From the NCBI RefSeq assembly GCF_004000845.1, contig NZ_BIMA01000022.1, positions 16,154-80,153 of the forward strand: a stretch of 64,000 nt of DNA. Direction: 5' to 3'. This document shows positions 51,658-59,500 of the stretch, in pieces. Position 1 is the stretch's first letter; each line of letters opens with the position of its first letter. The stretch is from Paenibacillus koleovorans NBRC 103111 (GTDB taxonomy: Bacteria > Bacillota > Bacilli > Paenibacillales > NBRC-103111). Position numbers and translations under genes: made by a program. Below the pieces are notes generated by a model, which saw only the letters and a list, made by a program, of their open reading frames with translations, did no database searches and was not told the DNA's origin.

Positions 51658-52080
51658 ATGTCGAAATTAACATTACAAGCTGCTACTGAGGACGATCTGG
51701 ATACACTAGCCCAACTGAACAAACAACTGATTGAAGATGAGAAGCACGACAACCCGATGAACGTGAGCGAGTTAAAGGTGCGAATGGCGAGCTTTCTGAA
51801 CACGGAGTATGTGGCTTATTTGTTCATGGAGGATGGGGAGGTTCGCGGCTATACGCTAGTCAATCGTGGGAGACGGCCCTATTACTTGAGGCAATTTTTT
51901 ATTTGTCGGGATGTTAGGCGTCTGGGGTATGGCAAGCTGGCATTTGATGCGTTGATGGATGCGATAGGCGATCAGGAGTTGGACGTGGAAGTGATGGTTT
52001 GGAATGAGCAAGGGTATCGGTTCTGGAAGGCAATGGGGTTTGAGGAGAGGAGTGTGTATCTGCGTCGGGGTGGCAGGTAG
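51658..52080 (+). CDS. GNAT family N-acetyltransferase
   Basis: A 140-aa GNAT enzyme of normal size. The N-terminus LQAATEDDLDTLAQLNKQLIEDE is followed by the beta-strand region VAYLFMEDGEVRGYTLV and the acetyl-CoA-binding motif RRLGYGKLAFDALM; VMVWNEQGYRFWKAMGF forms the C-terminal helix. The acceptor is unknown. AAGGA lies upstream of the ATG. It begins a stretch (51.6-56.4 kb) of small genes with lower GC content than the flanks. Confidence 0.85.
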   Translation: MSKLTLQAATEDDLDTLAQLNKQLIEDEKHDNPMNVSELKVRMASFLNTEYVAYLFMEDGEVRGYTLVNRGRRPYYLRQFFICRDVRRLGYGKLAFDALMDAIGDQELDVEVMVWNEQGYRFWKAMGFEERSVYLRRGGR

Positions 52081-52145
52081 AGGGAGGCTTTGCTCAGCAT
52101 GTAGTCGTTTTTTCGTAACAAATCTATTCGAGCGAGGTGTTGTGG

Positions 52146-52601
52146 ATGAAATTACGCTACCTTTACATACTGCTCCTGACCCTAATCGTAATGTCCGCCT
52201 GTCAGTCCTACTCTCCTCAGAAGGCAATAGAAAACGGGGATGTAGTCTTTGGGCCGGGCGGTCCTGCTAATTATGAGAAGCTCGATCGATTTATGGAGGA
52301 TTTTGAACACAAAAGGGTGTCAAAGCTGCGCATCACCAGCTATACGGAAGAAGGCGACCCGATCATTCAAGACTTGAATTACAACGGAGCAACGATCAAA
52401 TATCAGTTTGATAGCTCCAGAGACCAGTACGGGGGCAAGCAGAGTGGAAAACAGAAAACGATCTGCCAACGAATGGAGAAACAAGCTAGCAGGAGTGTCG
52501 AACCATTAGGGGATCGGTATGTGCTAGCCGATTGCCAGCAATGGATAGGGACGTATAACAAAGAGGAGCAGACGATTTTTGTGGCGTTCCGGACAGAGTA
52601 A
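52146..52601 (+). CDS. Predicted lipoprotein with DUF4362-like features
   Basis: A 151-aa secreted lipoprotein with lipobox VMSAC and Cys19. The mature part reads AIENGDVVFGPGGPANYEKLDRFMEDFE... KLRITSYTEEGDPIIQDLNYNG. This layout resembles a small DUF4362-type domain found in Bacillales lipoproteins. I recognise the pattern but not a function. GAGGTG lies 6-7 nt before the ATG at 52146. Confidence 0.7.
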   Translation: MKLRYLYILLLTLIVMSACQSYSPQKAIENGDVVFGPGGPANYEKLDRFMEDFEHKRVSKLRITSYTEEGDPIIQDLNYNGATIKYQFDSSRDQYGGKQSGKQKTICQRMEKQASRSVEPLGDRYVLADCQQWIGTYNKEEQTIFVAFRTE

Positions 52602-52802
52602 CTCAGAGAAAAGTGGTTAGGAGCGATTCTGTTGATTAACCTTTCTTATGATGAATCGTACATGATTTATTATTTCGCTATTATCGCGTGAGATTACCTG
52701 ATTTATACTGTTCTACCAGATAGGAGTCTGAAATCGATCATTATGCGCTCTTCTCCAGAGGTTTTTTAGGTTGAGTGACCATAGGTCATTCTGTTAAGAT
52801 AA

Positions 52803-53072
52803 GTGAAACTACTAATGATTGGTAATTCAAGTATTGGGTTGATCTTTGTTAGTTCGGAGCATAGGCGACAAGGTGTAGGAACCGCGTTGATTCGCGAGCT
52901 TGAGGCTTATCTGACGAGTCAAGGGCACTCCCGCTACTACAGCTCCTCCCAAGCCAACGAACCCGAACCCCAATTGTGGCACAAGCGACAAGGATTCCAG
53001 GAATGCGGAAGGTTATACGGCGTGAACGATGGCGAGATTGGGGAGCTTTTTTTTGTTAAGGGACTAAGATAA
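52803..53072 (+). pseudogene. Truncated GNAT acetyltransferase (C-terminal half)
   Basis: An 89-codon frame holds only the second half of a GNAT domain: IFVSSEHRRQGVGTALIRELEAYL (acetyl-CoA-binding motif A) and WHKRQGFQECGRL. The N-terminal strands and helices, about 60 residues, are missing, and the 200 bp upstream do not encode them in any frame I can see. There is no convincing ribosome binding site at the GTG at 52803. It is probably a remnant. Confidence 0.6.
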
Positions 53073-53292
53073 TTAGTGTTTTCTGTGTGATCGATTTCAT
53101 GGTACATTGTTGTTGGAGTTTGGGAGACGTTGACGTAAAGTCTACGGGAATCAGCCCTGTTCGTCAATTTTGGCTAGTCTCGTCCTATATCTTACCTGAG
53201 ATAATCCAAACAGTGTCTTATCTATAGTTTTTGTATTATCTTTCCGAAATCAACTATAGAATCTAGTAACGACCCGAGAAGGAGTCCGCATC

Positions 53293-53919
53293 ATGCCGAT
53301 TTTTCAAGCCCACAACAAGGACATTGTCACCCAGATGACGGCGCTGACGCAAATCCTTACCCGCAGCAAAGTCATTCACGAAGTTTTGGTTCTCACATCC
53401 AAACTGAATTTGGAGAACTACTACATCGGGGCAGGCTGTATTGCCCAGACGGTTTGGAACTATCTCAGCGACCTTCCGCTTGACTACGGGATCAAGGACG
53501 TTGATTTTGTCTACTACGACAACAAGAACCTGAGCGAAGAGGCGGAAAAACGAGTTTCACAGTATGTGTTTGACGAGCTGAAGCACTTGCCCCTTATGCT
53601 TGATGTGAAAAACCAAGCGCGCGTGCATCTCTGGTACCAAATCCGTTTCGGATATCCGATTCCGCCTTACAAATCCCTGGAGGATGCGATCAATACGTGG
53701 CCCACAACAGCTACGTCTATAGGGGTTCGGCTGCAAGAGAAGGATTGGATCGTCTATGCTCCTTTTGGGCTGAATGATCTGTTTGGATTGATCGTGAGAG
53801 CGAACAAGGCGCAAATCACAAAAGAAATCTATGAGCAAAAAGTATCCAAATGGGTAAGCGCCTGGCCGGATCTCACGATCATCCCGTGGGAGTCTCAAGG
53901 TGAGCCTAGAGGGGGTTAA
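53293..53919 (+). CDS. Nucleotidyltransferase family protein (DUF925), second paralogue
   Basis: A 208-aa member of the same DUF925 family as the gene at 25043. It has YYIGAGCIAQTVWNYL, then DVDFVYYDNKNL (D-x-D), VKNQARVHLWYQIRFG and PYKSLEDAINTWPTTATSIGV. The residue pattern is close to the 25-kb copy but the sequences have diverged widely, so they are not a recent duplication. AAGGAG lies 9 nt before the ATG. The stop overlaps the next start (TAATG). Confidence 0.85.
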   Translation: MPIFQAHNKDIVTQMTALTQILTRSKVIHEVLVLTSKLNLENYYIGAGCIAQTVWNYLSDLPLDYGIKDVDFVYYDNKNLSEEAEKRVSQYVFDELKHLPLMLDVKNQARVHLWYQIRFGYPIPPYKSLEDAINTWPTTATSIGVRLQEKDWIVYAPFGLNDLFGLIVRANKAQITKEIYEQKVSKWVSAWPDLTIIPWESQGEPRGG

Positions 53920-54215
53920 TGGAACGAGAAAACGGCATTTCCCGGAGGATTGCGATGTGGTACTATTTCGGCTGGTTTTGGATCTACCTCTTTACCTTGA
54001 TTGGGTGGCTTGTAGATACGGGATTCAGGCATTATTATTTGTCCCTGTTCCTCGCCTTGCTGGCAGCGCGAATCCTGTTTATTACCGCAATCCGAGTGTT
54101 TAGCCGTCCGATCCTTTTGCGCGACTCCGTAATACTAGTTGGTTTATTATCTCTACTTTACATGGAACTGCATTGGCTCAAGGAACACACAGGCGTTCTA
54201 TTAATAAGTGAGTAA
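53919..54215 (+). CDS. Small membrane protein (98 aa), unknown
   Basis: A short protein with three hydrophobic segments (about 13-32, 40-58 and 67-85) and charged ends. Its ATG overlaps the previous stop by one base and AGAGGGGG lies just upstream, so it is probably coupled to the nucleotidyltransferase gene. The next gene starts inside its last codons. I do not recognise the family. Confidence 0.65.
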   Translation: MERENGISRRIAMWYYFGWFWIYLFTLIGWLVDTGFRHYYLSLFLALLAARILFITAIRVFSRPILLRDSVILVGLLSLLYMELHWLKEHTGVLLISE

Positions 54216-54984
54216 GACACATGTGGGGCAGGAAGCGAGACGAATCAAAGTGGGAAAACGATTTATTCTAACGTCGGTCATATGCATATTAGCGGCAGCG
54301 GCAGTAAGCATCGTCCTCATCTTTCAATCGGGAAGGCAATTAGAAAGCTACGTCTCGCCTACACAGTTAACCCCTGCACCTGCCAGCGTCCCTCCCCCGA
54401 TTAAGAGGCTTCTTGCGACTCAAGGCTTGGCCAATCTGTATTGGCAAGAAGAGAGTAACCCTACTGATAGCTTGAGCAAACATTTTGTTGTGGAAGTAGG
54501 GTCTCATCGTGCTGCAGTTCAGTTGCAGAATGACACTTTGCCTGAGCAACCCCCTGCATTTCTGCATATGGATCTGACCTCTGACGGGAAGCCCGACTAT
54601 GTGTTGATTTCACGTTATGCGCATGGGACAGGTCTGCTCTTGCAAGATATAGCCACATGGGATGATCAACTGAACCCCATTCGGATTCTAAATCCGCTAG
54701 AGTACGTCGAGCATGCTCTCCAAATCAACAAGCTTTCCAACGGAAACTGGTTCCTCCGACTGGAGAACGAAACGGTTGAACTGCCGGGCAAAAACATCGG
54801 TCCCGAGCTCAGCGTGAGCGACACGATTTTGACATATAAGATCAATAACAATCAACTGGTGGCAAAGATGGCTTTGATGACCATGGGACCTGGGTATCCA
54901 GTATTTCCTGTAGAAATTGAGGTCAGCTACCGGTATTCAGGAGGACAGCTCATTCCAGTAGCCAAGAAGCTTACGATTACATAA
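54208..54984 (+). CDS. Membrane-anchored extracytoplasmic protein (258 aa), unknown
   Basis: A single N-terminal membrane segment (about 20-42, FILTSVICILAAAAVSIVLIF) anchors a Pro-rich stalk (TPAPASVPPPI) and an extracytoplasmic domain of about 190 residues. The segment HMDLTSDGKPDYVLISRYAH resembles the Ca-binding strand of FG-GAP/VCBS-like repeats. The start is GTG, overlapping the small membrane protein gene by 8 nt. The three overlapping genes from 53293 form one transcriptional unit. Function is unknown. Confidence 0.65.
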   Translation: MSKTHVGQEARRIKVGKRFILTSVICILAAAAVSIVLIFQSGRQLESYVSPTQLTPAPASVPPPIKRLLATQGLANLYWQEESNPTDSLSKHFVVEVGSHRAAVQLQNDTLPEQPPAFLHMDLTSDGKPDYVLISRYAHGTGLLLQDIATWDDQLNPIRILNPLEYVEHALQINKLSNGNWFLRLENETVELPGKNIGPELSVSDTILTYKINNNQLVAKMALMTMGPGYPVFPVEIEVSYRYSGGQLIPVAKKLTIT

Positions 54985-55014
54985 ATCAAAGTGACCATCA
55001 AGGAGGAACTAGGC

Positions 55015-55210
55015 ATAAAACAAAGATAGGGCTTTTTTTCACCTCCATCGCCGCGTTCCTGTACGGGATTCGATAGATCACCGCCGTGATTTATGGCTCT
55101 AACACGAATGGCTGGAGCAAGGAAATGTTCCAATCGTTGATGGACCACACCCGGAAAAGGCGCTGGTCTGGTTTTGGTTTGCATTTGGTGTTTACCGAAG
55201 AGAAGTAATC
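55015..55210 (+). pseudogene. Decayed small membrane-protein gene
   Basis: AGGAGG precedes a damaged start (AT followed directly by AAA). The frame from 55017 then reads KTKIGLFFTSIAAFLYGIR, hits TAG at 55074, continues ITAVIYGSNTNGWSKEMFQS, and near 55147 shifts by one base into PEKALVWFWFAFGVYRREV. A start lesion, a nonsense codon and a frameshift in a formerly good 65-codon gene indicate recent decay. The family is unknown to me. Confidence 0.6.
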
Positions 55211-55236
55211 CACTCCAACAGAGGTGAGGCGGCCGC

Positions 55237-55773
55237 ATGAAACGAAAATATGCCGATCGTCCCAACTGGACGCGGATTCTGGAGAAAGGCTACAAGCAAA
55301 CGTATTTGAACGAGCCGGATTTCCGGGGGCATCTTACGCTATTAACCTTGAAGCAGGTGAAAGAGGACCTCTCGGTTCAGTACAATGCGCATGTGGTACG
55401 AATTGTGGAAAATGGGTCGGAGTGGATGATGCATTTTCCGGATGAAGGCTTGTATGCCGTCGTGACGACGTTTAATCCGCAGGGTGAGGTCGTGCAGTGG
55501 TATTTTGACATCATCAAGGAGAAAGGGTTGACGGAAGAGGGCATCCCTTATATCGAGGACCTGTATCTGGATTTGGTTTTACTGCCCAATGGGGAAGTTT
55601 TCGTCCTGGACGAAGATGAGCTGAAGGAAGCGTGGGAATCGGGAACCATCACACAAGCTGATTTTGACACCGCCCATGCTACTGCAGCCCAATTGATCGA
55701 ACGCATCCGAGCAGGGACCTTGTCTATCGTGAAGGAAAGCAAGAGGTACTGGGATCTCATCAAAAGTTTATAG
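55237..55773 (+). CDS. DUF402 domain-containing protein
   Basis: A 178-aa member of the DUF402 family, some of whose members hydrolyse nucleoside di- or triphosphates. The central block WMMHFPDEGLYAVVTTFNPQGEVVQWYFDIIKE and the C-terminal IPYIEDLYLDLVLLPNGEVFVLDEDEL hold the conserved Asp/Glu residues that would bind metal. The ATG follows GAGGTG. It sits after the decayed gene and before a small membrane-anchored protein. Confidence 0.85.
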   Translation: MKRKYADRPNWTRILEKGYKQTYLNEPDFRGHLTLLTLKQVKEDLSVQYNAHVVRIVENGSEWMMHFPDEGLYAVVTTFNPQGEVVQWYFDIIKEKGLTEEGIPYIEDLYLDLVLLPNGEVFVLDEDELKEAWESGTITQADFDTAHATAAQLIERIRAGTLSIVKESKRYWDLIKSL

Positions 55774-55800
55774 CGTGGATTGGGAAGGGAGGGCGACCGC

Positions 55801-56361
55801 GTGAAGCGCCGAGTGTACATTATCATCGGGGTCGTCTTGTACGCGGCCTTCAGCAGCTATCAATTCTATAAAGCGGATTATTCAGACCAAGGCATCATGG
55901 AGCATGTGATTCATCGCGAGGGGTACTCCTTATCCTTACAGCAGCAAAACATACCGATCGAGTTATGGATTCAGCCGGAATGGATTGCCTTCGGGAAGGA
56001 TGAGCGGAAGGAGCCAAATGTGATATTGCTAGAGCAACATGGGACCAAGATCATCCTAAGCGATGTTTGGAATCGAGGCAACGATATTTACTTCAGCTTT
56101 ACGACGTCGTATGATCTGGGTTACAAAGGAGGGCAGTTTTTAGCCAACTTCCTCGCGAATGACAATGGAACGTTTACCAGCGGGACGGGTGAAATCGTGC
56201 TAACGGATAAAAGCGGACAGCGGATTCCGACTGGGCAGTATGGTGAAGGGCCTAACTCGGATTTTAGTTTCGGCGTGAATCCCAAGGATCAGGCGCTCAT
56301 CGGTGAAGGCATCAAGGTGCAGTACTCCGGCTTCTACTTCTATCACTATCAGAAACTATAA
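55801..56361 (+). CDS. Membrane-anchored protein (186 aa), unknown
   Basis: The start is GTG at 55801, with GGGAGG 8 nt upstream. One N-terminal membrane segment (RVYIIIGVVLYAAFSSYQF) is followed by an extracytoplasmic domain that looks beta-rich (DIYFSFTTSYDLGYKG, FTSGTGEIVLTDKSGQRIP). No Cys is present near the end of the signal, so it is anchored rather than lipidated. I do not recognise the domain. A terminator follows. Confidence 0.65.
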   Translation: MKRRVYIIIGVVLYAAFSSYQFYKADYSDQGIMEHVIHREGYSLSLQQQNIPIELWIQPEWIAFGKDERKEPNVILLEQHGTKIILSDVWNRGNDIYFSFTTSYDLGYKGGQFLANFLANDNGTFTSGTGEIVLTDKSGQRIPTGQYGEGPNSDFSFGVNPKDQALIGEGIKVQYSGFYFYHYQKL

Positions 56362-56403
56362 AAAGAGACCTCGAGTATGCCGGTGGGCACACAGGGTCTC
56401 TTT
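56362..56403. terminator. Rho-independent terminator between convergent genes
   Basis: AAAGAGACC (56362-56370) pairs with GGTCTCTTT (56395-56403), with an inner TGCC/GGCA pairing in the loop. It serves the 55801 gene and the convergent SDR gene. Confidence 0.8.
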
Positions 56404-56406
56404 CTT

Positions 56407-57153
56407 CTATGTAATCGAACGACCGCCATCCGCAATAATTTCCGTCCCGGTAACGAAGGAAGATTGCGAAGAAGCCAAGAACAACGCGACATTAGCGATT
56501 TCCATGGCGAATCCGATCCGTTGCAGCGGCAACCGGCGACCAAGCTCCAGCTTCACCTCGTCCCCTTCTGCAAATCCCGGCGTATCCACAGCGCCTGAAA
56601 CGATCGTATTCGCTCGGATCAGTGGACCGTGGTCGCGGGCGATTACCTTGGACAGCACATCCACCCCGCCCTTCGCCACGGCATAGGCGCCGAAGCTCGG
56701 CTCCGGAGTATGCGACTGCATGGAGGAAATGTTCACGATACTTCCCCCGCCAGCCTGCAGCATAAGGGGAATCATCGCGCGCGAGCCTAAGAAATAAGCC
56801 TTCAAAGACACCCCGATCGTACGATCCCAATCCTCGTCCGTCACCTCGCCGATCGGCACTAGCGTACGCCAGTAGGCATTGTTGACAAGCGCGCGGCAGA
56901 CGAGCCCCTCGGCCTTCATCCAATCGGCAAGCTTGCTCCAGTTCTCGCTGACCGCTACATCCATCGGATAAGCTCTAGCTTTACCGCCGGAAGCTTGAAT
57001 GTCTTCTGCGACTCGACTGAGCGTGGCTCCGTTCCGAGCGAGCAGCACGACCTCCGCCCCCTCTGAAGCGAACAACCGCGCGATTTCTTCCCCGATTCCT
57101 TGACTGGCACCGGCAATTACGGCAGCTTGACCTTCCAATAGTCCCTTTTTCAC
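56407..57153 (-). CDS. SDR family oxidoreductase
   Basis: A 248-aa classical short-chain dehydrogenase. The cofactor motif is GASQGIGE at about 15-22, the NNA strand motif appears in ALVNNAYW, and the catalytic Ser in NISSM and Tyr-Lys in YAVAKGG complete the triad. The C-terminus VTGTEIIADGGRSI is typical. It starts at GTG with GGAGG 9 nt upstream. It is divergent from the FadR-type regulator and sugar-kinase operon, so it likely belongs to the same polyol pathway and shares its operator region. Confidence 0.9.
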   Translation of the reverse strand: MKKGLLEGQAAVIAGASQGIGEEIARLFASEGAEVVLLARNGATLSRVAEDIQASGGKARAYPMDVAVSENWSKLADWMKAEGLVCRALVNNAYWRTLVPIGEVTDEDWDRTIGVSLKAYFLGSRAMIPLMLQAGGGSIVNISSMQSHTPEPSFGAYAVAKGGVDVLSKVIARDHGPLIRANTIVSGAVDTPGFAEGDEVKLELGRRLPLQRIGFAMEIANVALFLASSQSSFVTGTEIIADGGRSIT

Positions 57154-57240
57154 AATTGACCGCCTCCTGCTTTCGATGTTATCATCTTATCATACCAGTT
57201 ACAAGCATCGACTTAAAAAATAAATAGGAGGCAATTTCGC

Positions 57241-57960
57241 GTGGAACAAGATCTAGGTTTCGATGGAATCGCGCAAAATCCGCTGCATGCCGCTTCGTTG
57301 GCGGAACAGACGGCACAACGTATTCTCACTGCAATTTGCGACGGGAAGCTGAGGGAGGAGCAACCGTTTCCATCCCAATACCAGCTGGGAGAATGGTTCG
57401 GCGTCAGCCGGACGGTTATCCGGGAAGCGACTCAACTGTTGGTCTCCAAAGGGGTGCTGGACGTAAAGCACGGCAAACGGATCGTGATCAAACCCCCGTC
57501 CCATGAGCCGATCAGTGAATCGCTTGGGTTGGCCTTCCGACGGAAAGGCGTATCCGTACAACAAGTGCTGGAGCTGCGGAGACCGGTTGAGGCGGAGGCG
57601 GCTGCATTAGCAGCGCAATTCGCCGAGACGAGCGACCTGGAGCGGATGGAACAGACTATTGTGGAAATGGAAGCGAACTTGGACAAGGAGAAAGGGTACG
57701 TGGACGCAGATGTGGCGTTCCATAACGCTTTGTTCCGAGCGACGAAACAGCCGGCCTTTGAATTATTATTAATGTCATTAAATGAATACATGACGGAAAG
57801 CCGGAGACTGTCCTATCGAGGACCGGAGCCGACCAAACGCGCATTGGAGGCGCACAAACGAATTCTCCATGCCGTATGCAACAAAGATAAGGAAGCCGCT
57901 CGGCAAGCGATGCTGGAGCATCTGGGCGAGACGGAGCGTGATCTCCGCGAGCTCATATGA
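57241..57960 (+). CDS. FadR-subfamily GntR regulator (FCD domain)
   Basis: A 239-aa regulator with an N-terminal winged helix (about 20-85, EWFGVSRTVIREATQLLVSKGVLDV) and an all-helical FCD ligand-binding domain (about 95-230, with EADVAFHNALFRATKQP carrying metal-binding His). The start is GTG, with AGGAGG a short distance upstream. It overlaps the kinase gene by 4 nt (ATGA). FCD regulators usually bind organic acids or sugar acids. The 87-bp region shared with the SDR gene contains TTATCAT repeats that may be its operator. Confidence 0.9.
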   Translation: MEQDLGFDGIAQNPLHAASLAEQTAQRILTAICDGKLREEQPFPSQYQLGEWFGVSRTVIREATQLLVSKGVLDVKHGKRIVIKPPSHEPISESLGLAFRRKGVSVQQVLELRRPVEAEAAALAAQFAETSDLERMEQTIVEMEANLDKEKGYVDADVAFHNALFRATKQPAFELLLMSLNEYMTESRRLSYRGPEPTKRALEAHKRILHAVCNKDKEAARQAMLEHLGETERDLRELI

Positions 57961-59474
57961 GGACGACGGAAGCTTGCTTGCTAACGTTGGATATCGGGAC
58001 GTCTTCTTGCAAAGCGGTCATCTTCGACACGTTAGGCCGCGAGTTGCTCGCTGCATCCGGCCGATACGGCATCCACTACTCCGATGAGGATCACGTCCGT
58101 GTGGAGCAAAGTCCGGAGGAAATATGGACAGGAGTCGTTCAAGCCATTCAAGGGCTTAGACTGGATTCTGCCATGTGCTCCCGGTTGAAAGGGATCTCCA
58201 TCAGCTCCCAGATCAGCTCGCATTTCCTTGTGGATCATCATGATCAACCCTTGACCCGCCTGATCTCGTGGATGGATAGGAGGGCGAGCCGGGAGGCGGC
58301 TGAGCTGGCGGAAGCTTTTTCACCTACTGAGATGCAGAGCATGCTAGGTGCGACCTTGCCGGCCGGCGCCTCATGGCCGATCCCGAAGCTTAGATGGCTT
58401 CGGCGGCATCATCCCGAGGTGCTCGAGCAAGCCCGGTACCTCGTTCAGCCCAAAGAATGGGTCCTTTTCCAGCTGACGGGGCAATGGATGTCGGATGTAT
58501 CCAGCTTGCGGGGATGGGGGCATCAACTCGAGCGAGCGCCGGCGACTCCGCTGATCGAATGGGCTGGCGCGGATGCGCAGCTTGTCCCGCCGATGGGGGA
58601 GCCTTGGCAAACAGCCGGATTGTTGAGCCGCCATACGGCGGCTTTAGTGGGACTTCCCGCAGGGTTGCCGGTCATTCTCGGCTGGAACGACTTGAACGCG
58701 GCTGTTCTAGGATTGTATGGGGGGCAACCCGATTTAGGCATCCATATTACCGGGACATCCGACCATATTGGACTTTTGAGGAAGCCAGCTTCGGCAGAGG
58801 AGGCATCCGCGGTACCGGCCGGAATCAATGCCATCCCTTTCTATGACGAGTTGCAGCTGCTTTACGGTGTTTCCTCTGCCGGAGGTTATGCGCTGCAATG
58901 GTTTATGGATCGGTTTGAAAGCGACTGCGGCGAGCCCGATTACGAGGCGATCATGAAGATGGCTTCTCAGGTACCGGCAGGTTCGAAGTCACTATGGTTT
59001 TTGCCCTATCTGCAAGGGGAGCGTTCCCCCTGGTGGAATCCCGATGCGCGAGCCGTCTTCTATGGGTTATCCGCCTCTCACGATCGAAGCCATATGGCTA
59101 GGGCGGTGCTGGAGGGAGTGGGCTTCGCGCTGCGCACGATCACGGATCTGATCGACAAACGTCCTGCCGCGATTCGGGTCGCCGGGGGAGCTAGCCGAAA
59201 CGCTTTATGGAACCAGATCAAGGCCGACCAGTGGGGCGTTCGTCTGGAGACGATGGAGACTCGGGAAGCCGGCTGTCTGGGGGCTGCTATCTTGGCTGCC
59301 GTCGGGGCGGGGCAATACGATTCGATTTCGGAAGCGGCAACGGCGATGACGCGAGTGGGGGCCAGCTTTGAACCGGATAAAGGTGAACACGCGCGCTACG
59401 AGAAGCAGTATGAGCATTTTGTGAGGCTGTATCATGCCCTGGAGCCGATGTTTGCCGAGACGTCAAGAGCTTAA
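57957..59474 (+). CDS. FGGY-family carbohydrate kinase (xylulokinase/gluconokinase-like)
   Basis: A 505-aa sugar kinase with the FGGY N-terminal phosphate motif TLDIGTSSCKAVIFD, the substrate Asp region WMDRRA, adenosine-binding HITGTSDHIG, and the C-terminal VAGGASRNALWNQIKADQWG. The family phosphorylates pentuloses, hexuloses or gluconate. The substrate is not obvious; the neighbouring polyol dehydrogenases suggest a ketose. It overlaps the regulator gene by 4 nt. Confidence 0.88.
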   Translation: MRTTEACLLTLDIGTSSCKAVIFDTLGRELLAASGRYGIHYSDEDHVRVEQSPEEIWTGVVQAIQGLRLDSAMCSRLKGISISSQISSHFLVDHHDQPLTRLISWMDRRASREAAELAEAFSPTEMQSMLGATLPAGASWPIPKLRWLRRHHPEVLEQARYLVQPKEWVLFQLTGQWMSDVSSLRGWGHQLERAPATPLIEWAGADAQLVPPMGEPWQTAGLLSRHTAALVGLPAGLPVILGWNDLNAAVLGLYGGQPDLGIHITGTSDHIGLLRKPASAEEASAVPAGINAIPFYDELQLLYGVSSAGGYALQWFMDRFESDCGEPDYEAIMKMASQVPAGSKSLWFLPYLQGERSPWWNPDARAVFYGLSASHDRSHMARAVLEGVGFALRTITDLIDKRPAAIRVAGGASRNALWNQIKADQWGVRLETMETREAGCLGAAILAAVGAGQYDSISEAATAMTRVGASFEPDKGEHARYEKQYEHFVRLYHALEPMFAETSRA

Positions 59475-59500
59475 GAGAGCGATGCTAGGAGGGAGTCCCG

